Origin: Augochlora pura
Lineage: Eukaryota; Arthropoda; Insecta; Hymenoptera; Halictidae
Assembly: GCF_028453695.1 (NCBI RefSeq)
Contig: NC_135780.1
Span: forward strand, 14,104,376-14,168,375
DNA length: 64,000 bases
Direction of reading: 5' to 3'
The position numbers were made by a program, and so were the translations under genes. Of the stretch, positions 10,173-20,892 are shown one piece after another; position 1 is the first letter of the stretch, and each line of letters starts with the position of its first letter. The notes under the pieces were generated by a model. That model saw only the letters and a program-made list of their open reading frames with translations, was not told where the DNA came from and did not search any database.

Positions 10173-11779
10173 GCCCCCAGGGGCCCCTCGTTGCACAATT
10201 ATCTCATTTGCCGATCGGACCCTCCCACGTGTTAATTTGCTTGTTGGTTAACCCGGCGTCCCTCTTATCGTTTATTTCGTTCTTGCCTTTCGTGGAACCA
10301 TCCGCGCCACCTCCTCCTTCATCGTCTCCGTTCTTCCCTCCTTCTGACCTCATTCTTCTTCCCTCGGTCTCCTCTTCCCTCGTCCTCGAAATCGCGGCAA
10401 CCATCGGCTTCGAGTGCCCAAGTACCGATGGAGACGCGCGACAAGCGACAAACGACAAACGACAAGCGACGTTCGCAACGTTGCCATGGGACTCGCGAGC
10501 GCGAGCGCGAGTCGCGAACAGCGATCGATTAGTCCGTTGTCAGTTGTCCACTGATTTTATAGTTTAAGCTCAAGGAAAAATATTCGACCCGTCGATCGCT
10601 TCGGTTCAAGCTCCGCTGATTTATCTTTCCGTAATCGTTGATCGCTCGAGGAGATATCAAATAGAGACGTCGAATATCCGATACGAATCTTCCATCGTTT
10701 TTTACAACCGCTGGCACCGTTATCGCAATGCCATCGGAAAAATACGATCTCTCGAAGACCGATAAAGCTCGGCAAAGCCGTCTACACCGCGATTAGATGT
10801 ACGAGTGGGTTAGATGTCATCGATCTGGTCACTGATCGATATCGCGGTCTCATCGGGGTTATCATCTCTCGGACTTTGCCTCCTCCGATTTCTGGATCGA
10901 TCGCGTTCAACGAAGAAGCAGAAGGCGATAATGCACCAGCATCGGACGGAAGCAGGCAACGCGCGACGCGTCGCGACGCTCTATGCTCCACGGCGTCCGA
11001 TGTTCGCGCGAGCGCCGCGCCGTGGCGGCGACACAGGGAGGAAGTGACGTCACGGCAAAGTAACGAGGCTCGCTTAGCTGCGATAAGCCGGTAATCGCGC
11101 GATCTTAATGAACTCCTCCCATTAACGCTCCGAGGCCGCGACCGGCTAACGTTCGACGAAACCTGCTCTTTTTCTCTCTGTTTGCCTGCTTTCGATCAGC
11201 CTCGTCGAACAGAGGAACGATCGAGAGCGCGGCGATCGCGAACGGATCCTCTCTCTCTCTCTCCCGATTCCTCCCCGTGGCATACAGGACAATGCCACGG
11301 ATCAATTAATTAACGTTTCCGTAAATTGCAGAGGAGGGCGCAAGGTCGAGAAACTTTGGCTTTCTTTAGCCCACGCTGCCCTACCCGGCTTCGTGGCTGT
11401 CGAATATTTTTCAGTCTCGAAAGGCATCGCGCGCTCGACGGCGATGACGTACAGTCGGACGCAAGTGGGGGATATTCGGAGTTTACGCGAGATAGTGGTC
11501 GGATGATACCGCGATAATCGATCGACGACGCAATCGAAAGAAACTTCTTGTTTTGACCCGGCATTTTGTTTGCCGATCGACGTAAATTAAACACTTGGCA
11601 ACTTATAATTGGCGGATACGAGTGTTTACTACGATACCGTCGAAAAATCACTTTAGGCTATTCAAATATTAATGAAACGCGCACGACACGTAGCTGCGGA
11701 TCAACCTTTCACCTATATGCCAAATGGAAGCGATAACTTGAGAAAATTAGGTCACCTGGTCCCTTAAACAATCCGACGG

Positions 11780-11819
11780 TCTCTCTCTCTCTCTCTCTCT
11801 CTCCGGAGGAGGAGGAGGA
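11780..11819. repeat. CT microsatellite abutting GGA repeat
   Basis: (CT)12 at 11780-11803 changes directly into (GGA)5 through a CCGG junction, so strand purine content flips within a few bases. Confidence 0.95.
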
Positions 11820-11933
11820 ATTCGTTTTTAACGTAGCAGCGAGAGGAAGTTTGCCAGGAATGCGGACTTACTTGTCAGTGGGAGGGTGGTTTCCGCTCTG
11901 AGCTGGCTAGCCCTGCGCTGCCTCCACAGAAGT

Positions 11934-12106
11934 ATGCTCATCGCGTCCGCGACTCTATTCGGGCTCAATCGTGACTTCTATCTGCTCGTTGGGCCCGGTG
12001 GTTTCCGCGAACCGGTGTCGCGCGAATTGACCTAATCGACGACCCGCGAAGCGCAACGCGCGGCATCGTATTTTCGTCGAACTGTCGGATCTCCAGCGAT
12101 TTCGGG
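11934..12106 (+). other. 33-codon ATG frame upstream of a donor-like site
   Basis: ATG at 11934 starts a frame ending in TAA at 12033. The peptide begins MLIASATLFGLNRDFYLLVG, with a hydrophobic start. Seventy bases beyond the stop is CGG followed by GTGAGT (12106), a good match to a 5' splice site. An acceptor-like CTGCCTCCACAG ends at 11929. This arrangement would suit a small upstream frame in a leader exon, but nothing else confirms it. Confidence 0.12.
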
Positions 12107-12241
12107 TGAGTCAACCTGGACACGCTCGCGATTTTCAAGGTGGCCCCGATTCAGCGTCGATCAGATTGATCACGTTCGAGAGATCCATCGACGATAACCA
12201 CGTCACGTTATCGTCACGAGCTCCGTGGCGGACGGGATCGA

Positions 12242-12268
12242 CGATCGCGATCGCGATGGCGATGGTGA
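12242..12268. repeat. GCGATC hexamer repeat
   Basis: About four copies of GCGATC/GCGATG. GATCGCGATC is palindromic. Related copies occur at 36190-36207 and 53622-53646. Confidence 0.82.
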
Positions 12269-12328
12269 TCGCGGAGCCAGATTACGATCCGCTTCGATCG
12301 AGCTGCATCGGCTGCACCACGGCCGCAT

Positions 12329-12424
12329 CGATTCACGATTCACGATTCACGATCCACTATCCACTATCCGCGATCCACGATCCACGATCCGCGATTCACG
12401 GTTCCACGTTTCCACGTTTCCACG
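12329..12424. repeat. Heptamer array, GATTCAC / GATCCAC / TATCCAC
   Basis: About thirteen seven-base units with ordered variation: GATTCAC copies first, then TATCCAC and GATCCAC/GATCCGC, then TTTCCAC. Variants are clustered, as expected of stepwise local duplication. Confidence 0.88.
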
Positions 12425-13009
12425 CCGGATAAATTCCGAAACTCGTCTCCGGATCGTCTGCACCCTCTCTAGATCCTCGATAGCAGCTTGGATCGATCGG
12501 TCGACGGAGGAAACTCGATCGAATCCGCTCGCTTGTTCTGGCGCGATCGATCGCGGAGCTAGAATCTTTTTCTCGCTTTTATCTTTGTATCTTTTCGTTG
12601 CTCCGCTCCGTTTACTCCGATCGATGGCTGTGCCCTCGGGCTCGTTAGGATCCGACAAATTACGCGATACCCTCGTACGCTTCCATCACGCGTTATCCTT
12701 ATCTCGATCTCATCGATCAATATTCATTAAGTATCTCCGCGTGACGCGATCCATCGCGGAGCAATTCTAATTGGCGGAGGCGCGGCGTTAGAAATGCAAT
12801 TTGTCCTCGGTATTGGTCCGCGAGCGTGTCCGCGCGACCGTTCTGCTCGATGTTCGATCGACTCCGCGGTCGTTCCGCTAGTTTCTTTTTGGCGACAGTG
12901 CCGGCTCTTCGATCTCTCTGTCTCGTTTATCTCTCGTTTATCTCCGAGATGCTAGGATCAGCAATTAGGATTCCAGAGAGCCGCTCGCGCATAGCTTCTT
13001 TCGTAAGTT

Positions 13010-13039
13010 CACTCCACTCCACTCCACTCCACTCCACTC
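13010..13039. repeat. CACTC pentamer array
   Basis: Six exact copies of CACTC beginning directly after a TCGTAAGTT string. Confidence 0.96.
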
Positions 13040-13385
13040 GCGTGCATCACCCTCGAACCAACCGGATCGCCGATCGAGAACTCGACGCTCGACAACGTTG
13101 AAATTCACCGCACTCGCTGGCAAATATGTAGTCTCGACCGTTTCGAGGCGAGGCGCCTAAAAAGGTGGCAGGTAGTAGCGTTCTCGAACCGACGACCGAT
13201 GCTCGTCCGCTCGTCCGCTCGTCGCCGGAGGTCGTTTCCGAGCAGTTTCCGGCGCTACGCAGGGATCCTCTGGCCCGGGTCGGGCTCGATACAGGGATCG
13301 GGGTAGGGATCGACGGGGTGCAACGATCCTAATTTCGAGCGGCAAGCAGCTACCGGGGGCGACGAGGCGGCTCGATAGGCCGATT

Positions 13386-13408
13386 GTCGTCGTTGTCGTT
13401 GTCGTTGC
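13386..13408. repeat. GTCGTT hexamer repeat
   Basis: Three to four copies of GTCGTT/GTCGTC. Confidence 0.8.
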
Positions 13409-13477
13409 AACGGCGAACGCGGGAATAAACGAGCCGTGCGGATAATCCGCGTATCGCGGTCGGCCCGCGCTCGCTCT

Positions 13478-13550
13478 CCGCCAGCTCCGACAACTCCGAC
13501 AGCCCCGGCAGCTCCGACACCGCCGACACCGCCGACACCGCCGACAGCTC
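13478..13550. repeat. GACACCGCC nonamer array
   Basis: Perfect nine-base copies at about 13516-13542, preceded by diverged GACAACTCC and CAGCTCC units. The period keeps frame; one frame reads PPT repeats. Confidence 0.88.
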
Positions 13551-13563
13551 TCCGGGGGCCGAC

Positions 13564-13610
13564 TCTTATCGGGCCAGCGGCCGATAAGCCGCCGCGATCG
13601 GCATCTTATC
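13564..13610. promoter_or_regulatory. Inverted GATA-site dyad plus a third site
   Basis: CTTATCGG (13564-13571) and CCGATAAG (13581-13588) are exact inverted copies separated by eight bases. A further CTTATCG lies at 13604-13610. The three GATAA cores in 47 bases could recruit GATA-family zinc-finger factors, or CGATA-binding insulator proteins of the BEAF type known in Drosophila. Function is inferred from the motif alone. Confidence 0.3.
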
Positions 13611-14387
13611 GATCCTGCACACGCGCGACCAGTCCGAAAACCCGTGCCCGCGGATCATTGCGGAATCGCCGCACCGTTAAAAGTTTCGCCGATTTTTCCC
13701 GACGATTCGCCGCTTCTCTCCCCCTTTGCTACCTCTCTAAGGCGTCTTTGGGTCCAACAGTCGCGCAGGCCTTTCTCGCGAAGACGGTGGTGACTCTCGG
13801 TGAATCAGTTTCGGCTGGGTCGGGAGAGTAGACAATTGTTTCCGGGCGATAAGAAGAGTTCAACGCAGAATGGGCAGAGACCTTGGTCGGTTCTTGACGA
13901 CGCGGCACGCCGCGCGCACCATAACAGAAGCGGTCCGTGCTCTATCGTTCGCTGCCAATGCAAATCGTGCTCCATTTCAGAAAATAACAGGCAGCGATCA
14001 TGCTTTTCTTTCGTGCCGCGAATACTCGAATGGATTCCCCGAAGCGAGTTTGTGGGCTGCGGGGTCGACGGATGATGGGCGGACTCGCTCTGCCATCGCC
14101 GGGATCGCCTCCGGTCCGCGAGTCGAGCTTCCTTTATTATTTATACGAAACGAAACGAGCCACGCGCGCGCACTGCACTTTCACCACCTTTGCGACGATC
14201 GGATCGCAATTTTCGCAAAGCCGCGCGGAACTACGTTCCTGATCGGAGCAACGTTAAGCTATCCGTACTGCAGACTCCGTTTCTCCGATAGGTTGGCCAT
14301 CGCTTCGAGCGATGCAATTAATCCGGCAGACGATCTTTGCACTCGTAGATTATCGTTACGCGTTCGGGCACAACGGTTACCACGGCT

Positions 14388-14427
14388 CTCCTCCTCCTCC
14401 TCCTCCTCCTCCTCCTCCTCCTCCTCC
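14388..14427. repeat. TCC trinucleotide microsatellite
   Basis: About thirteen exact copies, flanked by unique sequence. It reads as poly-Ser, poly-Leu or poly-Pro on plus and poly-Arg/Gly on minus. Confidence 0.96.
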
Positions 14428-14698
14428 TCCGCGTCTTTCGCGAAAGGGGAACCGTTCGTTTCGAGCGGCGCGCGGATCCCGGTAGATCCCCGTAGATCCC
14501 CGGACGTCGCGGATAGATCCCTCTTGAATCCCTGCGCCGAGATCGCGTAGGCCGAGTCGGGAAGCGGTTTCCGACAGACTGTTCAAGAGTCGAGGGTAAG
14601 ACGAAACCGCAGCGAGATGCTCGCTCCTGCGGGGAAGCGCTATCACTGGTTTCCAAGCGGCTCGGAGACCCATAGCAATGGCTACCTGTTATCACTTT

Positions 14699-14720
14699 CC
14701 TCTCTCTCTCTCTCTCTCTC
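14699..14720. repeat. CT microsatellite
   Basis: About ten CT copies, interrupted by GCTCTATCTC downstream. Confidence 0.93.
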
Positions 14721-15818
14721 GCTCTATCTCTTCGCGGCTCCGTCCCTAGCCCCGCTTTTCCGATCCTCTCGTCCTCTCTTTCTTCCGCTCTTCGTGTTCT
14801 GCTACCTCACGATAATGCCGGGCAAACATTCGGCTTCTCCCGTCCGCGTCTAAGCGGTCAGTCGGCCCGATCCAAACGGACTCGACCGAGGACAGTTGCC
14901 GTATTTCGGCGACAGGCTCCGAGAGCCAACCATTTACTTCAGCAATCGTCGCGGTTTAGCCCGGCTAACCGTCCCTCTTTTGTCGCGAACGCTTCCAATC
15001 GCTCCAACATTCGTAACTTTGTCTTTTCAGAGTTGAACGATTGCGCCGACGAAAGGCGACGAGCATCCTCTGCTAAATACTTTTTAATACCACGCCACGC
15101 GTAATATCTACGGCGCTGGGCGTTATCTGTAAGTTGGGTATTTACCGATTTGCAGCAAGACCAACGATCCATCGCGAACTCTGATTTTCTTATCATTCGA
15201 TCTCGTCTTCGATCGCTATCGTTTCCCGCTGCGATAGGATCGTCGGTCATATTTTAAATAAAGCGATAGCTCGTACCAACTCTGCGTCGAGATAAACGAG
15301 GGAACCCGCCCTAAAATTCGTGCGGCGAACGATGAGATCACGAGGGAAGCGGCCGTCGACGATGTACGGACTTCCGTTCCGCAGCGACGTCTCCGTCGAT
15401 AAAATTGCCGAAGAATCGGCCGATCGACGAGGCGTCGAGAGAGCGCGTCGATCGGACAGCCGGCAATTGAAACGAAACACAGTTGATCGCCGGGACGCGA
15501 CGGTAAACAACGTTCCCATTGTGCTCGCGGTGCTCCGCTATCGGCGTATCCGGCTTCTCGATTGCGCGAATTACACGTCGCCCGCGAAAGGAGGGAAAAG
15601 AACGCGACGATACCGAGAAGAAGGAGAAAAAGGAACGCGAACGCGAACAAGCAGACCAAGGAGAAGGATGAGAAGAGGATAGAGCAGAGAGGAAAAAAAT
15701 ATAGGAGAAGAGGCGAGGCACTGTGAACGCGTCCTCGCGTATATGTCGGCGACATTGGCAGACTTCGGGGCACCAAAGCCACCTCCTGTCACTGCCGTCA
15801 CGAAGCTTGAACTTCGCC

Positions 15819-15911
15819 GATAGCGCGCCGCGATAACGGATAACGATAACGGGCCGGGCGATACTCGTAACGCGGCACAACGGGCTCCGTGACTAATGGC
15901 GATAACGATAA
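15819..15911 (+). promoter_or_regulatory. Cluster of GATAA motifs
   Basis: Five GATAA cores, all on the plus strand, occur at 15832, 15839, 15845, 15901 and 15907, with GATAG at 15819 and GATAC at 15859. Seven GATA cores in 93 bases, partly in a CGATAACG context, look like a homotypic binding-site cluster. They could also be a decayed six/seven-base repeat. The enhancer role is inference. Confidence 0.3.
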
Positions 15912-16135
15912 GGACGATCGTAAGACACGTAGGGAACGGCCGTGTATCTAATAACCGTACTCTTTGTCTCGCGATTCGGCTATCGCCGACGCGACCCGTT
16001 TCGCCGCTCACGCCGCTCTCTAAGATTAGATTTTACAATATTCCCGACGGGTTGCAGCTTGCCAATCGCCAGTGACTCGCACGCGTTTCCGCAGACCCGG
16101 TTCCAGCTCGAAAAGTCTCCGCGGTCGCTTTGAAA

Positions 16136-16246
16136 ATGTTCGTATCAAGAACCGTTCGTTTCGAGAACGGCGAGAGCTTTCCGACGCGAGACGAAGCGAG
16201 GGAAACTTATTGTTCTCACAATTGTTGTCGGCGTATTAAGAACGAG
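16136..16246 (+). other. Short ATG frame running into a donor-like site
   Basis: ATG at 16136 opens a 37-codon frame (MFVSRTVRFENGESFPTRDE at its start) that reaches AACGAG followed by GTAAGA at 16247, a strong 5' splice-site match. The frame also continues past it. No family recognised; possible first coding exon, but unproven. Confidence 0.1.
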
Positions 16247-16873
16247 GTAAGAAACGGACGCTTCTCGTCGCGGAATTGTCAATGGCTGCTCCAGAATGCA
16301 TTCGTCGGCGAGCACCGTTTTTAGAAGAGCTCGAAGAGAAACGCGTTCAAGAAAATTTGAATTCGGGACGGGAACGCGACGCTTCTTTCTTCCTTCCTTC
16401 GAGCAACGAGCGGCGAATCGATTATAGCGAGTGCGCCCGTGGGCTCGTATCTGCGAATGCATGCGATAAAAACGCCGATACATTTGTACGTAACGCGATC
16501 GCTGGTCGCTTCTGTAAATAAATTACGACACAACACGGACACAGCCGATGTGCAGCGATACGCGGTACGACGACGAACCAGTCGCAACTCCGAGTCGGCG
16601 ACGTTTCGAACATTCGCGCTAGATCGATCGTAAATCCACTCTTTCGTGAAAAATCAGAATTCGATGGCAATCGCGATCTAGAAAACATAATCGAAGAGTT
16701 GCTCGATCCAAGCTCTCCGAACGGAGAAGGGATCGATTTATTCGGCGGGAGACGAATCTGCGAGCTCGCGCCTGGAATTATAATTTCAATTGCGCGTCGA
16801 TGATTGACAGAGACGTTTGATTGCACTCTCATTTGTTCCTCCGGCTAATGGACGTATCGCTGAGCACTTTCTC

Positions 16874-16899
16874 CCGCCGCCGCTGCCGCCGCCGCCGCG
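16874..16899. repeat. GCC trinucleotide microsatellite
   Basis: About eight GCC copies with one CTG interruption. Confidence 0.88.
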
Positions 16900-17655
16900 T
16901 GTTTTCCGCCGGGTATTTATCGTTTCGATTTTCGCTGGATCGACGGCCACGGTGTTACGCAACGTCGCGACGCGACGCGGCGGGGAGACCGATTATTATT
17001 CCGGGACGATTGCGAAACCGGACAATTATCGTTCGCGCGATCGCTAATTACCTGCCAATAAATTATCGGCGACAGCCAGAACGCGCGCGCGCTCTCGCAG
17101 GTTCGTCGCCGGAGAACCAGTAGTCGAACTTGCGGCGCGCCGGTTCAACTCCTTTTTAATTAGATCGCTCGCGAATGATTTATGATCGCGCGGACTGCCG
17201 CGGTCACTTCGGACTACCGGTTAATTAGTTCCTTACCGATTCCGATAATACGCGACGCGACGTAATTATCGTTGGCTCGAAACGATTTCATTCGGTCGAT
17301 CGTCGCGTCCGGCCGAGACGCTCTCGGAGTGTCCACCGCTTTGTCACCGCGGACGTTTCGCCGACTCGTCGTCGCCTGCGAAATCGTGGACCCTCCGACG
17401 ACAGCTTCCTCGACGCGGTTTGCGCGACCCCTGTTGAGGTTCAGCTTCGAGTTTAGCTAGTCGAACTGTCCCCCCGAAAAACAGCCAGCCGATGAATCGC
17501 ACCCATTGTTGCTCGTTTAATACAGCTGTCACCGACCTCGGTTCGGCACGAGGGGGCACCAACGATTCGCAGGCGGTGGCGAGCCGACAACCTTCAACCA
17601 CCCACTTGGCCAGCGGCAATTAATACATCGTAAAGATCAAGCTGCTCTCGATAAC

Positions 17656-17699
17656 CGGGGAGTCGAGGGCCGGGGCCGGGGCCAGGGACGGGGACGGGT
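17656..17699 (+). repeat. G-run array, quadruplex motif
   Basis: Seven runs of three or four G (about 17657, 17667, 17672, 17678, 17685, 17690 and 17696), most with two- or three-base loops. This is one of the strongest canonical quadruplex patterns in the window, on the plus strand. Confidence 0.85.
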
Positions 17700-17768
17700 G
17701 GCCGGTGGTCGGTCGACGAGTCGTGGTGGACGTTGTTGTCGAGCCTCGGCTCTTCGACGCGTCTGCTG

Positions 17769-17822
17769 GCGCGAGGAGCGAGGCGCGAGGCGCGAACAAG
17801 AAGCGACCACGAAGCGACCACG
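17769..17822. repeat. GAGGCGC heptamer and 11-base repeats
   Basis: Two to three copies of GAGGCGC (17778-17795) followed by two copies of an 11-base AAGCGACCACG unit. The heptamer recurs at 54276 and, reverse-complemented, at 30003. Confidence 0.75.
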
Positions 17823-18216
17823 GGACAAGAGATTCCGCGTAGTCGCGCGAGAGAGGCGTCCGAACAGGCCCAGGATGGATCACCGAGGCGGTGTCGGTGA
17901 CCGTTTCGTCTTCGAGTACCTCGAACACCCGAGTTCGAACGAAACCAACGCGGAGGGAGCGGCGTCGAATGCGAGAGAGAGACAGGGATGGAGAGGTTGG
18001 CTCCCTGGCGCCGTGTTATCTTATTCGTTAAGATCCTCCAGGCTAACTGGTGGGGTGAAACAGATCCAACAGTGGTCTCACTGTCTCGCAAGATTCTCTC
18101 TTGTTCCTCTGCCCCCCCCCCTCTCCCCCGCCGTTCGGCAACGGTCCCGAGGGAGCAAATCCAGGAACGGCTCTTCGAGTCTAGACGACGCGAGAGATAG
18201 CCCTCTCTGGCTATGG

Positions 18217-18249
<33 letters not shown>

Positions 18250-18259
18250 ATCTCTCTCG
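18217..18259. repeat. CT microsatellite
   Basis: CT core (about 18223-18249) with CTCC and ATCT interruptions. Confidence 0.94.
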
Positions 18260-18801
18260 ACGCTTTTACGCTTCTCGTATCCTCCTTTTATCTCGCTGCT
18301 GCTCTCATCTGTCCGAGGAGATGGACGGGGATATCGCGGCTAGCCGCTCCTGTCCGAGTCACCGACACCGGTTCGTGAAAATCTGGATCATTCCGGCGAT
18401 CGGGGGCCAACGCCGATCCGCGCCCCGTCCGCTTGCTAATAGTTGGGGGAGATGGTCCGCCTGGATGCAAGATCATTCCGGTGTCGGCGGACAGAGTGCG
18501 GCTGAGAACAGGCAATCGTTGGTAGTATCGACTCGCGAATCTCGCCGCAACATATTAAACGATGGATGGAGGCTTTCGTCTGGTTCGCAGAAAATCGAAC
18601 CGACGGCACAACTGTGCGGGATTACGAACCGGTCGGCTAGCGTTTTCCATCTTTGGAAAAACGCAAAATGAAGCAAACAGAAAAAGCCGCGAAGATAAAG
18701 CGGTAGGGGAAGCCGACAGCAACATCGGCGCGACATACATAATTCTTGTTCAGCGGGGTCGCAGCAGCGCGCGGGACAGCAGCACCGAGAGCATCGATAG
18801 C

Positions 18802-18846
18802 GCCGAGAACGCCGAGAACGCCGAGAACGCCGAGAACGCCGAGAGC
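18802..18846. repeat. GCCGAGAAC nonamer array
   Basis: Five nine-base copies; the last is GCCGAGAGC. In frame it reads AEN repeats. Flanking sequence has no gene signal. Confidence 0.95.
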
Positions 18847-18971
18847 ATCGGTATGAAAATGTCCCCAGACGTTGCGTGGCGCGTCCAGGTGTGCGCGAGC
18901 CGTTTCTTTCCGCATTAAAAACGCGACACAGCACTGCGCCGCGTCGCAGTCTCTGCCCGCGCGATAGTCGC

Positions 18972-19009
18972 TCCGACGCGACGCGTCCCGACGCGAAGCG
19001 ACGCGAAGC
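18972..19009. repeat. GACGCGAAGC-type repeat
   Basis: Mixed GACGCG and GACGCGAAGC units, about four copies, imperfect. Confidence 0.7.
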
Positions 19010-19194
19010 CCTCGCATCCCCCGCCCGCAGATGTCGCAAAACCCGGCTAGCAGCCGGCACCGAAGTTCTCCGATAGCCTGATGGTCATTTCTCATTTGTG
19101 TAATCTCCGCGCTCGCTACCCTCCTCGTCGTGCTCCAGATAGAACGGAGAAAAGGAGGGGAGTGCCGGCCACGCAGAGAACAAGGGAGGAACGG

Positions 19195-19256
19195 AGAGAC
19201 AGAGAGGGAGGGAGGGAGAGAGGGAGAGAGAGAGAGAGAGGGTGGAGAGGGAGAGC
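19195..19256. repeat. GAGGGAG / GA purine tract
   Basis: GGGA tetramers pass into GA and then GGTGGAGAGG. G-runs at 19206-19224 fit a plus-strand quadruplex pattern. Confidence 0.93.
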
Positions 19257-19966
19257 TCTTCCGCGAGATCGCCACTCGGGGGGTGGCGTAAAGCGAGCAT
19301 TCGTTCCGCGGGGCGGTTTTGACGAGGAAAACTCTGCCCTAATCGGCGTCGCGACGCGACCCCGACGCCTCTCCCGCCGCGTCGGGTAGCTAATCATAAT
19401 TGCGAGCCACGATAAAAAGTGTCCGGCTCTTTTTCACCGTGGCCGGCGCTCCGGCTCTCTGCCGCCACCGGGCTCCGGGCGACGTCGCGACGGTGACGAA
19501 GTGCACGCTGCCACCCCGTGCCGGTGGGGTGGTTACCTTGCCCGACGCAGCCGACGCGCTCCTCGACTAATCGACCTCGAAACGCTGTTACGCTCGCCGA
19601 AGGGAATCGAGTGGAAAGAGATTGTCTTTGAGATTTTTTAACGCGAGCCAGGATATCACCGAGCGAGCCGACGATATATAATTTTGGGTTTCCGTTTCAG
19701 AAGAGTATTCGATCCGCGGCGTCGAATAATCGGGCAGCGAGGTAATCGGAGTTAGCGCGGGATCGGGAATATTTCTCGAACGGAATCGGCATCGGACGAA
19801 GGGAACGTACGAGAAGATAGATCGGGCGGATGGTTCGATTTTTTGCCCGTCCCATTGAAGGAGCCGAGGCGAGGTTTTTGCGGTGCAGCGTTAAATATCG
19901 AGCCACGACCAGAGGCATTGTCGTCCAGGCTGTCTTCCCCGCGCGCGCGCGTCACGCGGAAAGACT

Positions 19967-20785
19967 TTGACAAATCGTCGATCAACCCCCGAGAATCGCT
20001 TCCTATCTCGGGGACTCTTCGGTCCTGCTGAACTGGCCGGTGATCGGGATCTGGCAATCCATCCTCCCTTGACTTCTGCTTCTTGCCGGCTACCGACGAA
20101 GAATCTGCTCTTCTCTGGCGGAAATTCCATCCGGAACTATCGCGTTCCATTTAGTTTGCCGTTTTATTTTGCTCGGCCGTCGTCGTCCTCGTCGTCGCCG
20201 AGCTTCGAAAACGATCCGAGGAAATGCTTTGACCATCTCCGCGAACCAGCCATCAACGGTATAATTATCGCATCGGCTTTATCGTTTAAACTTCTAAGGT
20301 TGTACGGACTCGCGTTGCCAAGATATGCAAATCCCAAAGACCTGTTTCCGACGTACGCATTGGAACTCTCGGTTTCTTTCGACCGACTATCTCCTTCTTC
20401 GAATAATCGCAAACTTTTCAGTCATGGAATATATGTAGTCTCATTGGCAAAGATACGCGAACAGTTTCCACCGACCGATTTTCTAGTTTTCGTTCCAGCA
20501 GTCGTCCGGAGCCGTACTCGGGACCGAAAATTCGACAAGCTTTGGAATATTCTACTCAGTCTGATTCGTTTGAACGAGAACCGCTTTCATCGTCGCGCAC
20601 GGCAAGGTTCCGTTAATCGTCGGTCATTTTCTACGTCCGTGGTTAATGGCTTAATGGCAAGTCGATGTCCAAGCAACGGCAGCGACGTTTCAGGGCAATA
20701 CACTGGACAATTACACGGTCTTCGAGGCTCCTTCTGCAATCGGTTCCGCGGTAAGCAGCGGCCGGTATCGCGAAACAACCGCTGA
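19967..20785 (+). other. 272-codon open frame, no ATG near the start
   Basis: The longest plus-strand frame in the window lies in repeat-poor sequence. Its middle part has ordinary composition (for example PRYANPKDLFPTYALELSVS). It opens with TTG, and the only in-frame ATG I find is near residue 230, so it would have to be an internal exon. A donor-like CGCG followed by GTAAGC occurs at 20751. An antisense frame (19752-20150) overlaps the first part. No domain recognised. Confidence 0.15.
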
Positions 20786-20858
20786 TAACGGGGACGCGCG
20801 TTTATCTTATCGCCCGGGGAACGGGGACCCTCGTTCCGATGTCGCGTCCCGTAGTTCC

Positions 20859-20892
20859 GTCGCGTCGCGTCGCCTCGCCTCGCCTCGCCTCG
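20859..20892. repeat. CGCGT to CGCCT pentamer array
   Basis: Three GTCGC/GCGTC-type units followed by four to five CGCCT copies. The switch of variant mirrors the array at 566-611. Confidence 0.93.

Larger units (their letters stand above)
6501..12800. other. Gene-free block 2
   Basis: No gene is supported. Bases 6540-7040 and 7640-7960 are less GC-rich and free of tandem repeats; 11570-11770 and 12425-12800 are likewise unique. A short perfect hairpin sits at 7849-7868. A good donor-like site (CGG followed by GTGAGT) occurs at 12106, with a 33-codon ATG frame upstream. Arrays are listed individually. Confidence 0.6.
12801..19100. other. Gene-free block 3
   Basis: No gene is supported. Unique stretches: 13620-14330, 14860-15320, 15930-16860 and 17100-17640. 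An acceptor-like TTGTCTTTTCAG ends at about 15030, but no frame beyond it stays open for long. Two clusters of GATA-type sites (13564-13610 and 15819-15911) are the most interesting non-repeat content. Confidence 0.6.

Noticed and set aside
9435..10251. Several 100- to 250-codon frames on both strands
   Set aside because: Their length comes from the CT and GA tracts, which contain no stops in any frame.
12242..12268. GCGATCGC-like motif reminiscent of the cyanobacterial HIP1 sequence
   Set aside because: It is part of a GCGATC tandem repeat, and nothing else points to a cyanobacterium.
17140..17160. GGTTCAACTCC followed by a T-run, B-box-like
   Set aside because: No five-base T-stem can be drawn and no upstream A-box is present.
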